64,000 bases of DNA from Prauserella shujinwangii (GCF_003001955.1 NZ_PVNH01000011.1:232557-296556), one strand, 5' to 3'. Counted from the stretch's first letter, positions 36,042 through 45,263 are shown. Notes: generated by a model from the sequence alone, not told the origin. Numbers and translations: made by a program.

Positions 36042-37889
36042 TCAGCGGAGGCCGAGGGCCCGCTGGGCGAAGTACACCTCGATGGCGGTCTGCTTGATGG
36101 TCTCCGCGATGACGAGCGAGCCGTGGCCCGCGTCGTACCGGTAGAACTCGTACGGCACGTCGCGGGCGGCGAGCCGCCGCAGGTAGTTCTCGATCTGGCG
36201 GATCGGGCAGCGCGGGTCGTTGTCCCCGGCGAGCACGAGCACCGGTGCCTTCACCGCGTCGACGTACGTGATCGGCGAGCAGTCCCGGTAGACGGCGGGC
36301 ACGTCGTCCGGTGACCCGCCGAACAGCGCCCGGTCGAACGAGCGCAGCTGCTCCATCTCGTCCTCGTACGCGGCAACGTAGTCGGCGACGGGCACCGCGG
36401 CGATCCCGGCCGCCCACCGGTCCGGCTGCGTGCCCAGCGCCAGCAGGGTGAGGTAGCCACCCCACGACGCGCCGGTCACCACGCACCGCTCCGGTTCGGC
36501 GAGCCCGCTGGTCACCGCCCAGTCGTGCACGGCGGCGACGTCCTCGAGTTCGGTGAGGCCGGGCCGCCCCTCGATGGCGTCGCGCCACGCGGAGCCGTAG
36601 CCCGTCGAGCCGCGGTAGTTGACCTCGACCACGGCGAACCCGGCGTCGGCCCACACGGCACGGTAGGCCGAGAACCGGTCCTCGTCGGCGGCGTGCGGGC
36701 CGCCGTGCAGCAGGAACACCGTCGGTACCGGTCCCTCGACGCCCTGCGGCCGCGTCACCAGCGCGTGCACCCGGCCGCCGGGGCCCTCGGCATGGGCGTC
36801 CGTCACCGGCAGCGACTCGGGGGCGCGCTCGCCGGGCGGCTCCAGCAGCACGCGGTCGGTGCCGTCGGTGCCGCGGGCCCGGATGACGGGTGGCTGCGCG
36901 GCGTTCGACCACGAGTACTCGATCGTGCCCTCCGGCCGCACCCCGGCTCCGCCGATCCGGCCGGGCGGGGTGTCCAGCGACGTCAGCTCGCCGGAGGACA
37001 GGTCGTAGCGGTGCAGGGAGCTGCGTGCCTCGTGGAAGTGCACCACGAGCAGCGCGTTCGCCTCGGGGTACCAGTCGGCGACGACCTCACCGGGCAGGTC
37101 GAGCCTCAGCTCGGTCTCGGTGTCCGCCTCGACGTCCCAGATCAGCAGCTCCTCGCGGCCGTGCCGTTCGTGCAGCACGAGCAGCCGGGAGTCGCCGTGC
37201 CGGGGGGAGAAGGCGAGCGCCGCGAGGCCCTTGCCCTCGCCGTCCCACTTCTCGGCGACCGTGCCGAAGCCGTCGCACGCGAGCACCCGCACGGCGGGGT
37301 GCCGGGAGTCGCCGTGCTCGGAGTGGGAGATCGCCAGCAGGCGTTCGTCCCTGGACAGCGCCGCGACGCCGGCGTCGTGCTCGCTCGCGTAGAACCGCGT
37401 GGTCTCGCCGTCCCGGTGCGCGTACAGGGCGCTGCCGTCGTCGGTGGACACGCCGACGGCGACGACCTGGTGCCCGATCTCCAGACCGGCCGGGTAGCCG
37501 TCCGGCACCTCGGGGACGGCCGGTGCCGCCGCGGTGCCGGACCCCGCGGGGAACGGCTCCCGCACCCAGGAGCCGAACTCGTCGCCGTCGGTGTCGTCGA
37601 ACCACCAGATCCACCGGCCGTCAGGCGAGAGCGTGGCGTGCAGGGTGCCGTTCGGCCGGTCGGTGACCTGCCGGTGGCTGTCGGCGGCCCGGTCCCAGGC
37701 GTAGACCTCCCAGACGCCGCTGGCGTTGGAGACGTAGAGGTTCGCGTCGGGAGCGTCGATGGCCCAGTCGGGCACCGACATGCGGGGCGCGTGGAACCGC
37801 GCACGCCAGCGGGTTTCGGCTGCCGCGTCGGTGAACAGCTCGTCGGGGACCTTGGCCTCGGGGTGCGGAGCGGCTTCCTGTGTGGTCAC
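36042..37889 (-). CDS. S9 family prolyl oligopeptidase-like peptidase
   Basis: A 615-residue serine peptidase. The N-terminal two-thirds form a beta-propeller with repeated WD-like strands (LSPDGRWIWWFDDTDGDEFG near residue 88). The C-terminal alpha/beta-hydrolase domain (about 380-610) has the nucleophile in GASWGGYL, the acid in GDNDPRCP and the His in DAGHGSLV. It cleaves oligopeptides or acyl-peptides. No signal peptide is visible, so it is cytoplasmic. The GTG at 37889 is close to GAGGG, with unusually tight spacing. It diverges from the methyltransferase gene across only 34 bases. Confidence 0.92.
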   Translation of the reverse strand: MTTQEAAPHPEAKVPDELFTDAAAETRWRARFHAPRMSVPDWAIDAPDANLYVSNASGVWEVYAWDRAADSHRQVTDRPNGTLHATLSPDGRWIWWFDDTDGDEFGSWVREPFPAGSGTAAAPAVPEVPDGYPAGLEIGHQVVAVGVSTDDGSALYAHRDGETTRFYASEHDAGVAALSRDERLLAISHSEHGDSRHPAVRVLACDGFGTVAEKWDGEGKGLAALAFSPRHGDSRLLVLHERHGREELLIWDVEADTETELRLDLPGEVVADWYPEANALLVVHFHEARSSLHRYDLSSGELTSLDTPPGRIGGAGVRPEGTIEYSWSNAAQPPVIRARGTDGTDRVLLEPPGERAPESLPVTDAHAEGPGGRVHALVTRPQGVEGPVPTVFLLHGGPHAADEDRFSAYRAVWADAGFAVVEVNYRGSTGYGSAWRDAIEGRPGLTELEDVAAVHDWAVTSGLAEPERCVVTGASWGGYLTLLALGTQPDRWAAGIAAVPVADYVAAYEDEMEQLRSFDRALFGGSPDDVPAVYRDCSPITYVDAVKAPVLVLAGDNDPRCPIRQIENYLRRLAARDVPYEFYRYDAGHGSLVIAETIKQTAIEVYFAQRALGLR

Positions 37890-37923
37890 CCCTCGATCCT
37901 GCCAGGTCCGTAGGGTTAGGGGT

Positions 37924-38655
37924 GTGCTGGAGGGTTACGCGCCGGAGGCTGCGGGCTTCGTGCTGCCGTTGCTGAGATCCGGGATGCGGGTGCTCGACGT
38001 CGGCTGCCAAGGGGGAACGGCGACCCTGAGCCTCGGCACGGCCGTGCACCCCGTCCATGCCGTCGGCGTCGACCGCGACCACGGGCGGCTCGCCGCCGCG
38101 CGGCAGTCGGCCCGCCGCGCCGCGGTGTCTACTGTGGATTTCCTTGCGGCGGCACCGCACGCCCTGCCGCTGCCACCGGGTTCGGTCGACCTCGCGTTCT
38201 CGCACGCCTTGCTGGAGTCGGTGTCCTCGCCGCTGGAGGTGCTCGCGGAGCTGGCCAGGGTGTTGCGGCCGGGTGGCACGCTCGCACTGTCCACGGCGGA
38301 CTGGAGCAGGGCGAAGCTGCGGCCGAAGACGGCCAACGTGGACGCGGCCCTGCGCGGGGCGTACCTGCTGCAGCGCAGGGCGGGCGGGAACCCGTTCGCG
38401 GGCAGGCACGTGGCCGACTGGGTGGAGCGGGCCGGGTTCCGCGACGTGCGGGTGCGGGCCCGGTTCCACGCCGCGGTCGGCTACCGGGAGCTGGCGCACC
38501 GGGTCGAGGAGCGGCTGGCGGCGGCGGTGCAGGCGCCGGAGGGAGAGCGCGATCAGCAGCTGGCGAGCGCGGCTCGCTCCGCGTGGATGTGGGTGCGCGG
38601 CGGGGGCGGTGACTTCAGCCAGTGCTGGGTCGAGGTGCTGGCCCGTCGTGAGTGA
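37924..38655 (+). CDS. Class I SAM-dependent methyltransferase
   Basis: A 243-residue methyltransferase. The SAM-binding motif I is RVLDVGCQGG (about residues 22-31), followed by an acidic residue in GVDRDHG and by LRPGGTLALST (motif III, about 117). The fold is the UbiE/Methyltransf_11 type. GTG at 37924 is chosen because the product then starts just before the SAM domain. The last codons and the stop lie in the beginning of a degenerate palindrome (38647). The acceptor molecule is not known. Confidence 0.87.
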   Translation: MLEGYAPEAAGFVLPLLRSGMRVLDVGCQGGTATLSLGTAVHPVHAVGVDRDHGRLAAARQSARRAAVSTVDFLAAAPHALPLPPGSVDLAFSHALLESVSSPLEVLAELARVLRPGGTLALSTADWSRAKLRPKTANVDAALRGAYLLQRRAGGNPFAGRHVADWVERAGFRDVRVRARFHAAVGYRELAHRVEERLAAAVQAPEGERDQQLASAARSAWMWVRGGGGDFSQCWVEVLARRE

Positions 38656-38688
38656 CGAACGTGGTGAGCACCACGGGGAACGCGCACG
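38647..38688. repeat. Degenerate copy of the CTCGTGAGTG palindrome
   Basis: The left arm CGTGAGTGACGAACGTGGTG (38647-38666) matches the family well. The right arm (38669-38688) keeps only the inner CACCACG and outer CACG. The methyltransferase TGA is at 38653-38655, inside the left arm. It appears to be a decayed member, with the terminator role now taken by the hairpin at 38701. Confidence 0.6.
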
Positions 38689-38700
38689 AGCCCAGTCAGC

Positions 38701-38742
38701 AGGAAGGGCCCTGCCCGCGGATCCGCGAGCAGGGCCCTTCCT
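38701..38742. terminator. Terminator hairpin for tRNA-Pro and methyltransferase
   Basis: Perfect 14-base arms (38701-38714 and 38729-38742) with a fully palindromic 12-base CGCGGATCCGCG inside the loop (38716-38727). It lies just downstream of the minus-strand tRNA gene and downstream of the convergent methyltransferase gene. Confidence 0.75.
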
Positions 38743-38751
38743 GGCATTCCG

Positions 38752-38825
38752 TCGGGGTGGCGGGATTTGAACCCACGACCTCCTCGACCCGAACGAGGCA
38801 CGCTACCAAGCTGCGCCACACCCCG
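38752..38825 (-). tRNA. tRNA-Pro (anticodon CGG)
   Basis: The minus strand folds as a cloverleaf of 74 bases. The acceptor stem is CGGGGTG/CACCCCG with discriminator A, and the D-arm is GCGC..GCGT with AGCTTGGTA. The anticodon stem is CCTCG/CGAGG with loop TTCGGGT (anticodon CGG), and the T-arm is GTGGG-TTCAAAT-CCCGC. The 3' CCA is not encoded. A tRNA-Pro also lies near the metallophosphoesterase gene in mycobacteria, from memory. The terminator hairpin follows at 38701-38742. Confidence 0.96.
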
Positions 38826-38854
38826 AGGTCTTCCTTAACGGGTCGGGGAACAGT

Positions 38855-39793
38855 CTAACGGACGTCGCTGTGGGTCCTGCGAAGGGCCCCTCGCTGGCGC
38901 GGCACTCGCGAGCCGCGCGGCACCAGCGTCAGCAGCGTGGCCTCCGGCGGGCAGGCGAACCGGACGGGCGCGTACGGCGACGTGCCCAGCCCGGCGGACA
39001 CGTGCAGCCACATGTCGGAGCCCCAGCGCGAGACGCCCCTGGCACGGGAGCGGTCCAGCGCGCAGTTGGTGACCAGCGCGCCGATGCCGGGTATCCGCAG
39101 CTGGCCGCCGTGGGTGTGGCCCGCGAGCACGAGGTCGTAGCCGTCGGCGGCGAACGGGTCGAGCACCCGCGGCTCGGGCGAGTGGGTGACGCCGATCCGC
39201 AGCGCCGCGTTCGCGTCGGCCTTGCCGGAGATGTCGGAGTACCGGTCGCGGCGCAGGTGCGGGTCGTCGACCCCGGCCGCGAAGACGAGCTGGTCGCCGA
39301 CCGTGATCCGGCGCCGGACGTGGGTCAGGTCGTGCCAGCCGTGCTCGATGAACGCCGCCCGCAGGTCCCGCCAGGGCAGCCGGTGGCCGAGGATCCGCTT
39401 CTTCCGGCCCTGGGGCATCAGGTAGCGCGCGGGGTTCTTCGGCTTCGGTGCGTAGTAGTCGTTGCTGCCGAAGACGAACACGCCGGGCCGGTCGAGCAGC
39501 GGGCCGAGCGCCCGGAGCACGGCGGGCACCGCACGCGGGTGGGCCAGGTTGTCTCCCGTGTTCACCACCAGGTCGGGCTCCAGCCGGTCGAGCGCGGCGA
39601 CCCAGCGCTGCTTGGACGCCTGGCCGGGGAGCATGTGCAGGTCGGAGATGTGCAGCAGCCGGATCGGACGCGCGCATTCGAGGAGTACCGGCACTTCCGC
39701 GGTCCGCAGGGTCCAGTGCCGCCGTTCGATCCCGGTGGCATAACCGATCGCGGCGGTGCCGAGCGCGGCTGTCCCCAACACGAGGCGTTTCAT
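38855..39793 (-). CDS. Metallophosphoesterase
   Basis: A calcineurin-like phosphoesterase of 312 residues (ATG 39793; ATG 39799 is also possible). The metal-site motifs are DLHMLPG (D-x-H, about residue 49), NTGDN, GSNDYY in place of the common GNHD, and GHTHGGQ near the C-terminus. A single hydrophobic N-terminal segment (LVLGTAALGTAAIGYATG) suggests membrane anchoring or export. It corresponds in position to mycobacterial Rv3683, next to ponA2. The substrate is not known; cell-surface lipid or nucleotide phosphates are plausible. Confidence 0.9.
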   Translation of the reverse strand: MKRLVLGTAALGTAAIGYATGIERRHWTLRTAEVPVLLECARPIRLLHISDLHMLPGQASKQRWVAALDRLEPDLVVNTGDNLAHPRAVPAVLRALGPLLDRPGVFVFGSNDYYAPKPKNPARYLMPQGRKKRILGHRLPWRDLRAAFIEHGWHDLTHVRRRITVGDQLVFAAGVDDPHLRRDRYSDISGKADANAALRIGVTHSPEPRVLDPFAADGYDLVLAGHTHGGQLRIPGIGALVTNCALDRSRARGVSRWGSDMWLHVSAGLGTSPYAPVRFACPPEATLLTLVPRGSRVPRQRGALRRTHSDVR

Positions 39794-39957
39794 CGTCATC
39801 CTCAGGAGTTACCTCCACTACCCAGCGTACGCAGACGGTGAGCGCCCCGTGGCGATTCCGGCGGGCATTGCCAAATCGTGTCCTGATGTCACTCTTTCGA
39901 GTGAGTGGAATCCAGGTGGCACTCGCAGGAGAGTACGGGATCCCGCCGACACGCCGT

Positions 39958-40015
39958 CCCGGGCTCGTGAGTGAGGAACGTGGTTAGAACCACGTTCCTC
40001 ACTCACGAGCCCGGG
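39958..40015 (-). terminator. Longest CTCGTGAGTG-family palindrome, terminator of the PBP gene
   Basis: Perfect 28-base arms (39958-39985 and 39988-40015) around a two-base AG loop, with no mismatch. It lies 18 bases past the stop of the penicillin-binding protein gene and upstream of the metallophosphoesterase gene, so here it separates tandem and not convergent genes. The core is the same as at 5062 and 19423. Confidence 0.85.
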
Positions 40016-40033
40016 ACGTGCGGTTTCGGCAGG

Positions 40034-42190
40034 TCAGCCGTTCATGCGCTCGTACTGGGGGTCGGCCGGGGGCAGCGGCCTGGCCGGCTCACCCGCCATG
40101 ATGTTCTTCATCGCCCCGAACCAGGTGCGGGCCGGTGTCTTACCACCGAACATGTTGCCCTCGCCGCACGTGTAGACGTTGCCGGGGCCGCCGTCGCAGA
40201 GGCCGCCCGAGCCGCCCTTCGGCCGGAAGACCTGCGCGGCGCCGGCCAGTTGCGGGGTCGCCCCGACGAACGTGGCCGAGCCGTTGGCCTGGGTGGTCCC
40301 GGTCTTGCCGATCATCGGCCGGTCCCAGCCCACGCCCGCGGCCGCCGCGTGCGCGGTGCCGCCCGGCTCGTGGTCCTTGCTCATGCCCACCGCGAGCGTG
40401 TTGGCGAGGCCCTCCGGCACCGCCTGCTCACACGGTGCCTCCTTGATCGGCACCGGGTTGCCCTCCCGGTCGACGACATGCTTGATCGGCGTCGGCGGGC
40501 ACCACGTGCCCCCGCTCATGATCGTCGCCGCGACGTTGGCCAGTTCCAGCCCGCTCAGCGGGGCGGGGCCGAGGGTGAACGAGCCGTTGCCCGGATAGTT
40601 GGGCTTCGGACCGAAGTGCTTGAGCTGGCTGACGGTCCGCCCCGGGTCGTCGGAGTCGGGGTCGACCGGCCCGCCGTACAGGTTGCTCGCCATGGTCTCG
40701 CGCATGCCGAGCTTGCTCGCCATGTTGACCACCGGCCCCATGCCTGCCCGCTCCTCCAGGATGACGAACGCCGTGTTCGGCGAGGTCTGCAGCGCCGTCT
40801 GCAGCGTCATCTCCGGCGGGTAGGTGTCGCTGGCGTTGCCAAGGCAGTACAGGTTCGAGGTTCCGTCAGCGGTGTTGGGGCACCGGTCGGCGCCGCCGAT
40901 GAAGACGTTGGACACGTGGAAGCTCGGGGACGGGATCGTGTCGTAGATCCCGACGACCCGCTGCTGCATCGCGGCGGCCGCGGTGAAGATCTTGTAGCTC
41001 GACCCCGCGCCGCCGGTGTTGTAGACGCCGGAGGGCAGGGCGTAGAACGTCTCGCCCTGTTCGGGGTCGGGGCCGTAGTCGCGGTTGGCGGCCAGCGCGA
41101 CCACCTCGTGCCGGTCCTTGCCGGGGCGGACGAGCGACAGCGTGTTGGCGACGTTGTCCGCGGTCTGCGAGACCTGCTGCTCGGCGGACGCCTTCGCCTG
41201 GTGGTTGGCGGCGCGGTCCATCGTCGTGCGGATGGTGTACCCGCCGGTGTACAGGTCGTCCTTGTCCATGCCGTGTTCGAGGAGGTAGTCCTCGACGTAC
41301 TGGCAGAAGAACCCGTGCTCGGGCCCCGCGCCGACGCAGTTCGACGCCGGCTTGTTCGGACCCTCCGGGTTCACGCCGAGCGGCGCCTTCTTGAGCTGTT
41401 CGGCGTCCTCCTTCGAGAGCTTGCGGTTCTCGACCATCTTGTCGAACACGAAGTTGCGCCGCTCGGTGGCCTTCTCCGGGTGGTTCCACGGGTCGTACTG
41501 CGTCGGGTTGTTGACCATCCCCGCCAGCAGCGCGCCCTGCGCCACGGACAGCTTGTCCGGGGTCGTGTTGAAGTAGGCCTGCGCGGCCGCGCCCACGCCG
41601 AACACCCGCCGGGAGAACTCGACGACGTTGAGGTAGCCCGCGAGGATCTGCTCCTTGCTCATCTTCGTCTCGAGCTGGATCGCGATCCGCGCTTCCTTGA
41701 GCTTGCGCGCGATGGTCTGTTCCTGCGCCTTCTGCTGGCCGACCTCGTCGTTCCGGTAGATGACGTTGATCAGGTAGTTCTTCACGTACTGCTGGGTCAG
41801 CGTGGAGGCGCCCTGCGTGTCCCCGCCGGTGGTGTTGCTGATGGCGGCGCGGATCGTGCCCTTCCAGTCGACGCCGTGGTGGTCGTAGAAGCGGCGGTCC
41901 TCGACCGAGATCAGCGCCCACTTCATCGCGTCGGAGATCTGGTCGGGCGCGGTCGGGATGCGGTACTGGTCGTACAGCGTGGCGATCGGCTTGCCGTCCT
42001 GGTCGGTGACCGTGGTCACCAGCGGCGGCGGCACGTCCGCCAGTTCCGACGACATCGACTCGACCGTGTCGCTCGCCTGGTTGGAGACCACCCCGGCGGC
42101 ACCGACGACGGGGAAGAGGATTCCGGCGACGAGCACCCCCGCCAGCAGGCAGAGGCCGAGCATCTTGAACAGACCGTCCCGCTTACGCAC
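40034..42190 (-). CDS. ponA2: Bifunctional (class A) penicillin-binding protein
   Basis: A 718-residue peptidoglycan synthase anchored by one N-terminal helix (MLGLCLLAGVLVAGILFPVV, residues 10-29). The glycosyltransferase-51 domain shows EDRRFYDHHGVD and GASTLTQQYVKN (about residues 95-135). The transpeptidase domain has the active-site SSYK (about 400), the SPN triad (SPNT, about 477) and KTGTT (about 630). There is no PASTA domain, unlike mycobacterial PonA2. The start is GTG 42190. The symbol is based on synteny: it is divergent from whiB, with the two ArsA-like ATPases beyond, as in mycobacteria. It polymerises and crosslinks glycan strands outside the membrane. Confidence 0.92.
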   Translation of the reverse strand: MRKRDGLFKMLGLCLLAGVLVAGILFPVVGAAGVVSNQASDTVESMSSELADVPPPLVTTVTDQDGKPIATLYDQYRIPTAPDQISDAMKWALISVEDRRFYDHHGVDWKGTIRAAISNTTGGDTQGASTLTQQYVKNYLINVIYRNDEVGQQKAQEQTIARKLKEARIAIQLETKMSKEQILAGYLNVVEFSRRVFGVGAAAQAYFNTTPDKLSVAQGALLAGMVNNPTQYDPWNHPEKATERRNFVFDKMVENRKLSKEDAEQLKKAPLGVNPEGPNKPASNCVGAGPEHGFFCQYVEDYLLEHGMDKDDLYTGGYTIRTTMDRAANHQAKASAEQQVSQTADNVANTLSLVRPGKDRHEVVALAANRDYGPDPEQGETFYALPSGVYNTGGAGSSYKIFTAAAAMQQRVVGIYDTIPSPSFHVSNVFIGGADRCPNTADGTSNLYCLGNASDTYPPEMTLQTALQTSPNTAFVILEERAGMGPVVNMASKLGMRETMASNLYGGPVDPDSDDPGRTVSQLKHFGPKPNYPGNGSFTLGPAPLSGLELANVAATIMSGGTWCPPTPIKHVVDREGNPVPIKEAPCEQAVPEGLANTLAVGMSKDHEPGGTAHAAAAGVGWDRPMIGKTGTTQANGSATFVGATPQLAGAAQVFRPKGGSGGLCDGGPGNVYTCGEGNMFGGKTPARTWFGAMKNIMAGEPARPLPPADPQYERMNG

Positions 42191-42494
42191 GAGAGCCAGG
42201 GTACGCGGGTGGCCGGAGGTCGCACGGCCCCTGGTGGGGGACGGGTATCAGGTAACAAAACGTCGCCGGGGGGTTGGCGGACGGAACCGTTGACGCCTAC
42301 AGTCCGTCAACATCTCACGAGAACAGCCGACAGGCGGGCGGGCCAGCTGTTATGGGCCTCCCGCGTGGCGGCGGCGGTGCCTGGGGAGGCGCCGTGACGG
42401 AGGGACGTGAGCACAGGGAGAGACCTGCTCGCGGGGGGCGAGGCGCGTGCTTCGTTCCCTGCCTGCTGGTCGTGACAGGGCAGGAGCTGGGGGT
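42191..42494. promoter_or_regulatory. Divergent ponA2-whiB promoter region
   Basis: About 300 bases without a gene. An inverted repeat GTTGACG (42289-42295) with CGTCAAC (42305-42311) is the clearest symmetric element, and its TTGACG could also serve as a -35 box. The whiB ribosome-binding site is GGAG at 42483-42486. WhiB genes are often regulated by stress sigma factors or Crp, but no TGTGA-N6-TCACA match is evident here. Confidence 0.4.
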
Positions 42495-42791
42495 ATGGAA
42501 ACCAACCAGTCTGACTGGCGGGTCAAAGCCTACTGCCGGGACACCGATCCCGACGGGCTTTTCGTACGAGGAGCGGAACAGAACAAGGCCAAGCTCGTGT
42601 GCATGGGCTGCCCCGTGCGGACCGAATGCCTCGCCGAGGCGCTCGACAACCGGATCGACTTCGGGGTCTGGGGTGGCATGACCGAGCGGGAGCGCAGGGC
42701 GCTGCTGCGACGCCGTCGCGACGTGGTGAGCTGGCGGGACCTGCTGGAGTCGGCCAAGCGCAACTACGAGCCCGCCGAGCGGGTCTCGTGA
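42495..42791 (+). CDS. whiB4: WhiB family iron-sulfur regulator
   Basis: A 98-residue WhiB-like protein. The four cluster ligands are Cys14, Cys36, Cys39 and Cys45, the last three as C-x2-C-x5-C. The family turn GVWGG is at 57-61, followed by a basic DNA-contacting tail ([13 protein letters not shown]). WhiB proteins carry a redox-sensitive 4Fe-4S cluster and act with the primary sigma factor. By synteny with ponA2 and two ATPases it matches mycobacterial WhiB4, an oxidative-stress sensor. The ATG at 42495 was chosen over an upstream in-frame GTG at 42447 because it begins near the conserved W-x-x-x-A-x-C. Its 3' end overlaps the convergent ATPase gene by 28 bases. Confidence 0.93.
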   Translation: METNQSDWRVKAYCRDTDPDGLFVRGAEQNKAKLVCMGCPVRTECLAEALDNRIDFGVWGGMTERERRALLRRRRDVVSWRDLLESAKRNYEPAERVS

Positions 42792-43930
42792 TCGGTTGAC
42801 CCGGCGAGCCGGTCGCCGATGTCCCGCAGCCCGGCGATGTCGTGCACATCGCTGGGCAGCGCGGGGACCCGCACCACGGGCACGGTCGGGTGCGCGCGGG
42901 TGAACCGGGCGAGCAGCCGCTCCTCGCGTTCGGCCAGCGCCACCCGGTCGGCGTGCAGGCGCAACACGGCCGTCGCGAGCGGGGCGGCCGTGCCCCCGCG
43001 CTCCAGGGACTCGGCGGCCGCCAGCGCGTCGATCGCCGACAGGTCGGCGAGCACGGGATGCGTTCGGTTGGCGACCAGCCCGGACAGCGGCATCGACTCC
43101 TCGGAAAGCCGTTCCACGAAGTAGCTGGCTTCGCGGAGCGCGTCCGGCTCGGGCGCGGCGACCACGAGGAACGACGTGCCCTGCGAGCGGAGCAGCTCCG
43201 CCGTCTTCGTGGCCCGCTCCCGGAAGCCGCCGAAGGTCGAGTCGAAGGCCTGCATGAACGCCGAGGCGTCGGCGAGCAGCTGCCCGCCGAGGATCGTCGA
43301 GACGGCCTTCGCGAACATCGAGAAGCCCGCGCTGACGACCTTGCGCAGGCCCCAGCCGCCCGCCCTGGCCGGGCTGGTCAGCAGGCGGATCATCCGGCCG
43401 TCGAGCGCGCTGGACAGCCGGGTCGGGGCGTCGAGGAAATCCAGCGCCGAGCGGCTCGGCGGGGTGTCGACGACGATCAGGTCCCACTCGCCGGTGGCGG
43501 CGAGCTGGCCCAGCTTCTCCATCGCCATGTACTCCTGCGTGCCGGAGAACGACGTGGAGATCGTCTGGTAGAAGCGGTTGGCGAGCAGTTGCTCGGCGCG
43601 CTCGGGCCCGGCGTGCACCCGCACCATGTCGTCGAAGGTGCGCCGCATGTCGAGCATCATCGCCCACAGCTCACCCTTCGGCTCGAAGCCGGCGACGCTG
43701 ACCTTGCGCGGGTGGTTGCCGAGCTCCCGCAGGCCCAGTGCCTGGGCGAGCCTGCGGGCCGGGTCGATGGTCAGGACCACCGTCTGCCTGCCCCGTTCGG
43801 CCGCGCGCAGAGCCAGCGCGGCGGCCGTGGTGGTCTTGCCCACCCCGCCCGAACCGCAGCACACGACGACCCTGGTCTCCGGATCGTCGATCAGCTCGTC
43901 GACGTCGAGGACCCTCGGCTCCGCGCTCAT
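42764..43930 (-). CDS. ArsA-like ATPase, second of pair (Rv3680-like)
   Basis: A 388-residue P-loop ATPase of the ArsA/GET3 group. The deviant Walker A is [16 protein letters not shown] (about residues 24-39), the switch II region is [15 protein letters not shown] (about 156-170), and an A-loop-like VANRTHP lies near 305. The ATG at 43930 overlaps the stop of the preceding ATPase gene by four bases (ATGA), so the two are made together and probably work as a heteromer. In mycobacteria the equivalent pair (Rv3679-Rv3680) has been linked to cell-envelope integrity and detoxification. It is not an arsenite pump by context: no arsB or metal-binding Cys set is visible. Confidence 0.92.
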   Translation of the reverse strand: MSAEPRVLDVDELIDDPETRVVVCCGSGGVGKTTTAAALALRAAERGRQTVVLTIDPARRLAQALGLRELGNHPRKVSVAGFEPKGELWAMMLDMRRTFDDMVRVHAGPERAEQLLANRFYQTISTSFSGTQEYMAMEKLGQLAATGEWDLIVVDTPPSRSALDFLDAPTRLSSALDGRMIRLLTSPARAGGWGLRKVVSAGFSMFAKAVSTILGGQLLADASAFMQAFDSTFGGFRERATKTAELLRSQGTSFLVVAAPEPDALREASYFVERLSEESMPLSGLVANRTHPVLADLSAIDALAAAESLERGGTAAPLATAVLRLHADRVALAEREERLLARFTRAHPTVPVVRVPALPSDVHDIAGLRDIGDRLAGSTDHETRSAGS

Positions 43931-44928
43931 CGGACCCCCTGCTCGACGAGCGACTCGGCGAGTTCGTACAGCGCGGCCACGTCGACGCCTCCGGTGCTCT
44001 CGGGAAGTTCCAGGGTCGGCAGGTCGGCCTCGGCGAGCTGGTCCCTGGAGCGCTGCTCGGCCGCGACCCGGATGGCGTGCTCGACGGTCTCCTCGACCAG
44101 CGCGTCGAGGGTCGTCTCCGGCAGTTGCAGCCCGGCCGCGGCGAGCCCGGCGCGCACCCGGGAGGCGTCGACCCGGCCGTCGGCCGCCGCGGTCACCGAC
44201 CGCGCGGGCAGGCGCGGCGGGCGCACCCGGTTCACCAGCACGGCTCCGGGCCGCAGGTCGGCGCCGTCGAGCTCGGCGACCGCCTCCAGGGTCTCGCGCA
44301 CCGGCATCTCCTCCAGCAACGTCACCAGGTGGATGGCCGTCTCGCCCGAGTGCAGCAACCGCACCACGCCCTCGGCCTGCCCCCGGATGGGCCCGGTCTT
44401 GGCCAGGTCGGTCAGGGCCCTGGTCACGTCGAGGAACTTCACCACGCGGCCGGTCGGCGGGGCGTCCACGACGACGGCGTCGTAGACGTGCCTTCCGCCG
44501 GACTCGGTGCGGCCGACGCACTCCTTGATCTTGCCGGTGAGCAGGACGTCGCGCAGTCCGGGCGCGAGCGTGGTGGCGAACTCGATCGCGCCCATGCGGC
44601 GCAGCGTCCGCCCCGCGAAACCGAGGTTGTAGAACATCTCGAAGTACTCGAGCAGCGCCGCCTCGACGTCGATGTGCAGCGCCCTGACCTCACCACCGCC
44701 GGGCGCGGCCGCGATGCGCTGCTCGGCGTAGGGCAGTGGTTCGGTGTCGAAGACCTGGGCGAAGCCCTGCCTGCCCTCGACCTCGATGAGCAGGACCCGC
44801 CTTCCCCCGCTGGCCAGTGCCAGGCCCAGCGACGCGGCGAGGGTGGTCTTGCCGGTGCCGCCCTTCCCGGTGACGAAATGGAGCCGGGTGCGGGCGAGTT
44901 CATCGGTCCAGCCAGCCAGCGTGGTCAC
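43927..44928 (-). CDS. ArsA-like ATPase, first of pair (Rv3679-like)
   Basis: A 333-residue ATPase from GTG 44928. Walker A is [20 protein letters not shown] (about residues 18-37), the signature Lys being the first K of GKGGTGKTT as in MinD/ArsA proteins. The switch II segment [15 protein letters not shown] lies near 155-169. It pairs with the partner ATPase through a four-base gene overlap. The longer ORF running up to 45210 crosses a palindromic region and is rejected. It diverges from the DUF4177 gene. Confidence 0.92.
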   Translation of the reverse strand: MTTLAGWTDELARTRLHFVTGKGGTGKTTLAASLGLALASGGRRVLLIEVEGRQGFAQVFDTEPLPYAEQRIAAAPGGGEVRALHIDVEAALLEYFEMFYNLGFAGRTLRRMGAIEFATTLAPGLRDVLLTGKIKECVGRTESGGRHVYDAVVVDAPPTGRVVKFLDVTRALTDLAKTGPIRGQAEGVVRLLHSGETAIHLVTLLEEMPVRETLEAVAELDGADLRPGAVLVNRVRPPRLPARSVTAAADGRVDASRVRAGLAAAGLQLPETTLDALVEETVEHAIRVAAEQRSRDQLAEADLPTLELPESTGGVDVAALYELAESLVEQGVR

Positions 44929-44975
44929 GTTCGCAGCGTAAGCCACCCGGGTCGACCGGCCGGTACGTGCACGGC

Positions 44976-45056
44976 TCCCCACTGTGGCATTCGGTGCGCT
45001 CGACGCACCCGGTGCGGCATTCGGTGCGTTCAGCGCCACCAAAGCCACATTGGGGA
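44976..45056. repeat. Palindrome with internal direct repeats between ATPase and DUF4177 genes
   Basis: Outer 13-base arms (44976-44988 and 45044-45056) pair with one mismatch. Inside are two 13-base copies of GGCATTCGGTGCG (44986-44998 and 45016-45028), 30 bases apart, with CGACGCACC-type complements between them. The region lies between divergent genes and so is not a simple terminator. It may be regulatory or a relic of a mobile palindrome. Confidence 0.55.
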
Positions 45057-45097
45057 ACCGCGTTGCCAGGCCCGCGTCAGTCGTTAGGGTGTGCCGC

Positions 45098-45259
45098 ATG
45101 AGTGCCACGAAGTGGGAGTACGCCACGGTTCCGCTGCTGATCCACGCCACGAAGCAGATCCTCGACCAGTGGGGCGAGGACGGTTGGGAGCTCGTCACGG
45201 TGCTGCCCAACCCGAGCGGGGAGCAGCACGTCGCCTACCTCAAGCGACCGAAGGGCTGA
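45098..45259 (+). CDS. DUF4177 small protein
   Basis: A 53-residue protein with the DUF4177 pattern: KWEYATVPLL at the start, then QWGEDGWELVTVLP, ending in a Lys-rich AYLKRPKG. The fold is a short beta-hairpin and helix, and its function is unknown. From memory, mycobacteria have an equivalent small gene (Rv3678A) at this position. The ATG at 45098 gives the usual length. It is four bases upstream of the ridA-like gene and probably co-transcribed with it. Confidence 0.88.
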   Translation: MSATKWEYATVPLLIHATKQILDQWGEDGWELVTVLPNPSGEQHVAYLKRPKG

Positions 45260-45263
45260 GGTC

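Noticed and set aside
38553..38819. Small minus-strand frame beginning MAQLGSVPRSGRGG
   Set aside because: It is the translated tRNA-Pro gene and adjacent terminator, not a protein.
42764..43930. Arsenite efflux ATPase (arsA) as function of the paired ATPases
   Set aside because: No arsenite-binding Cys set, no arsB, arsC or arsR nearby, and the gene order matches the mycobacterial ponA2-whiB4 neighbourhood instead.
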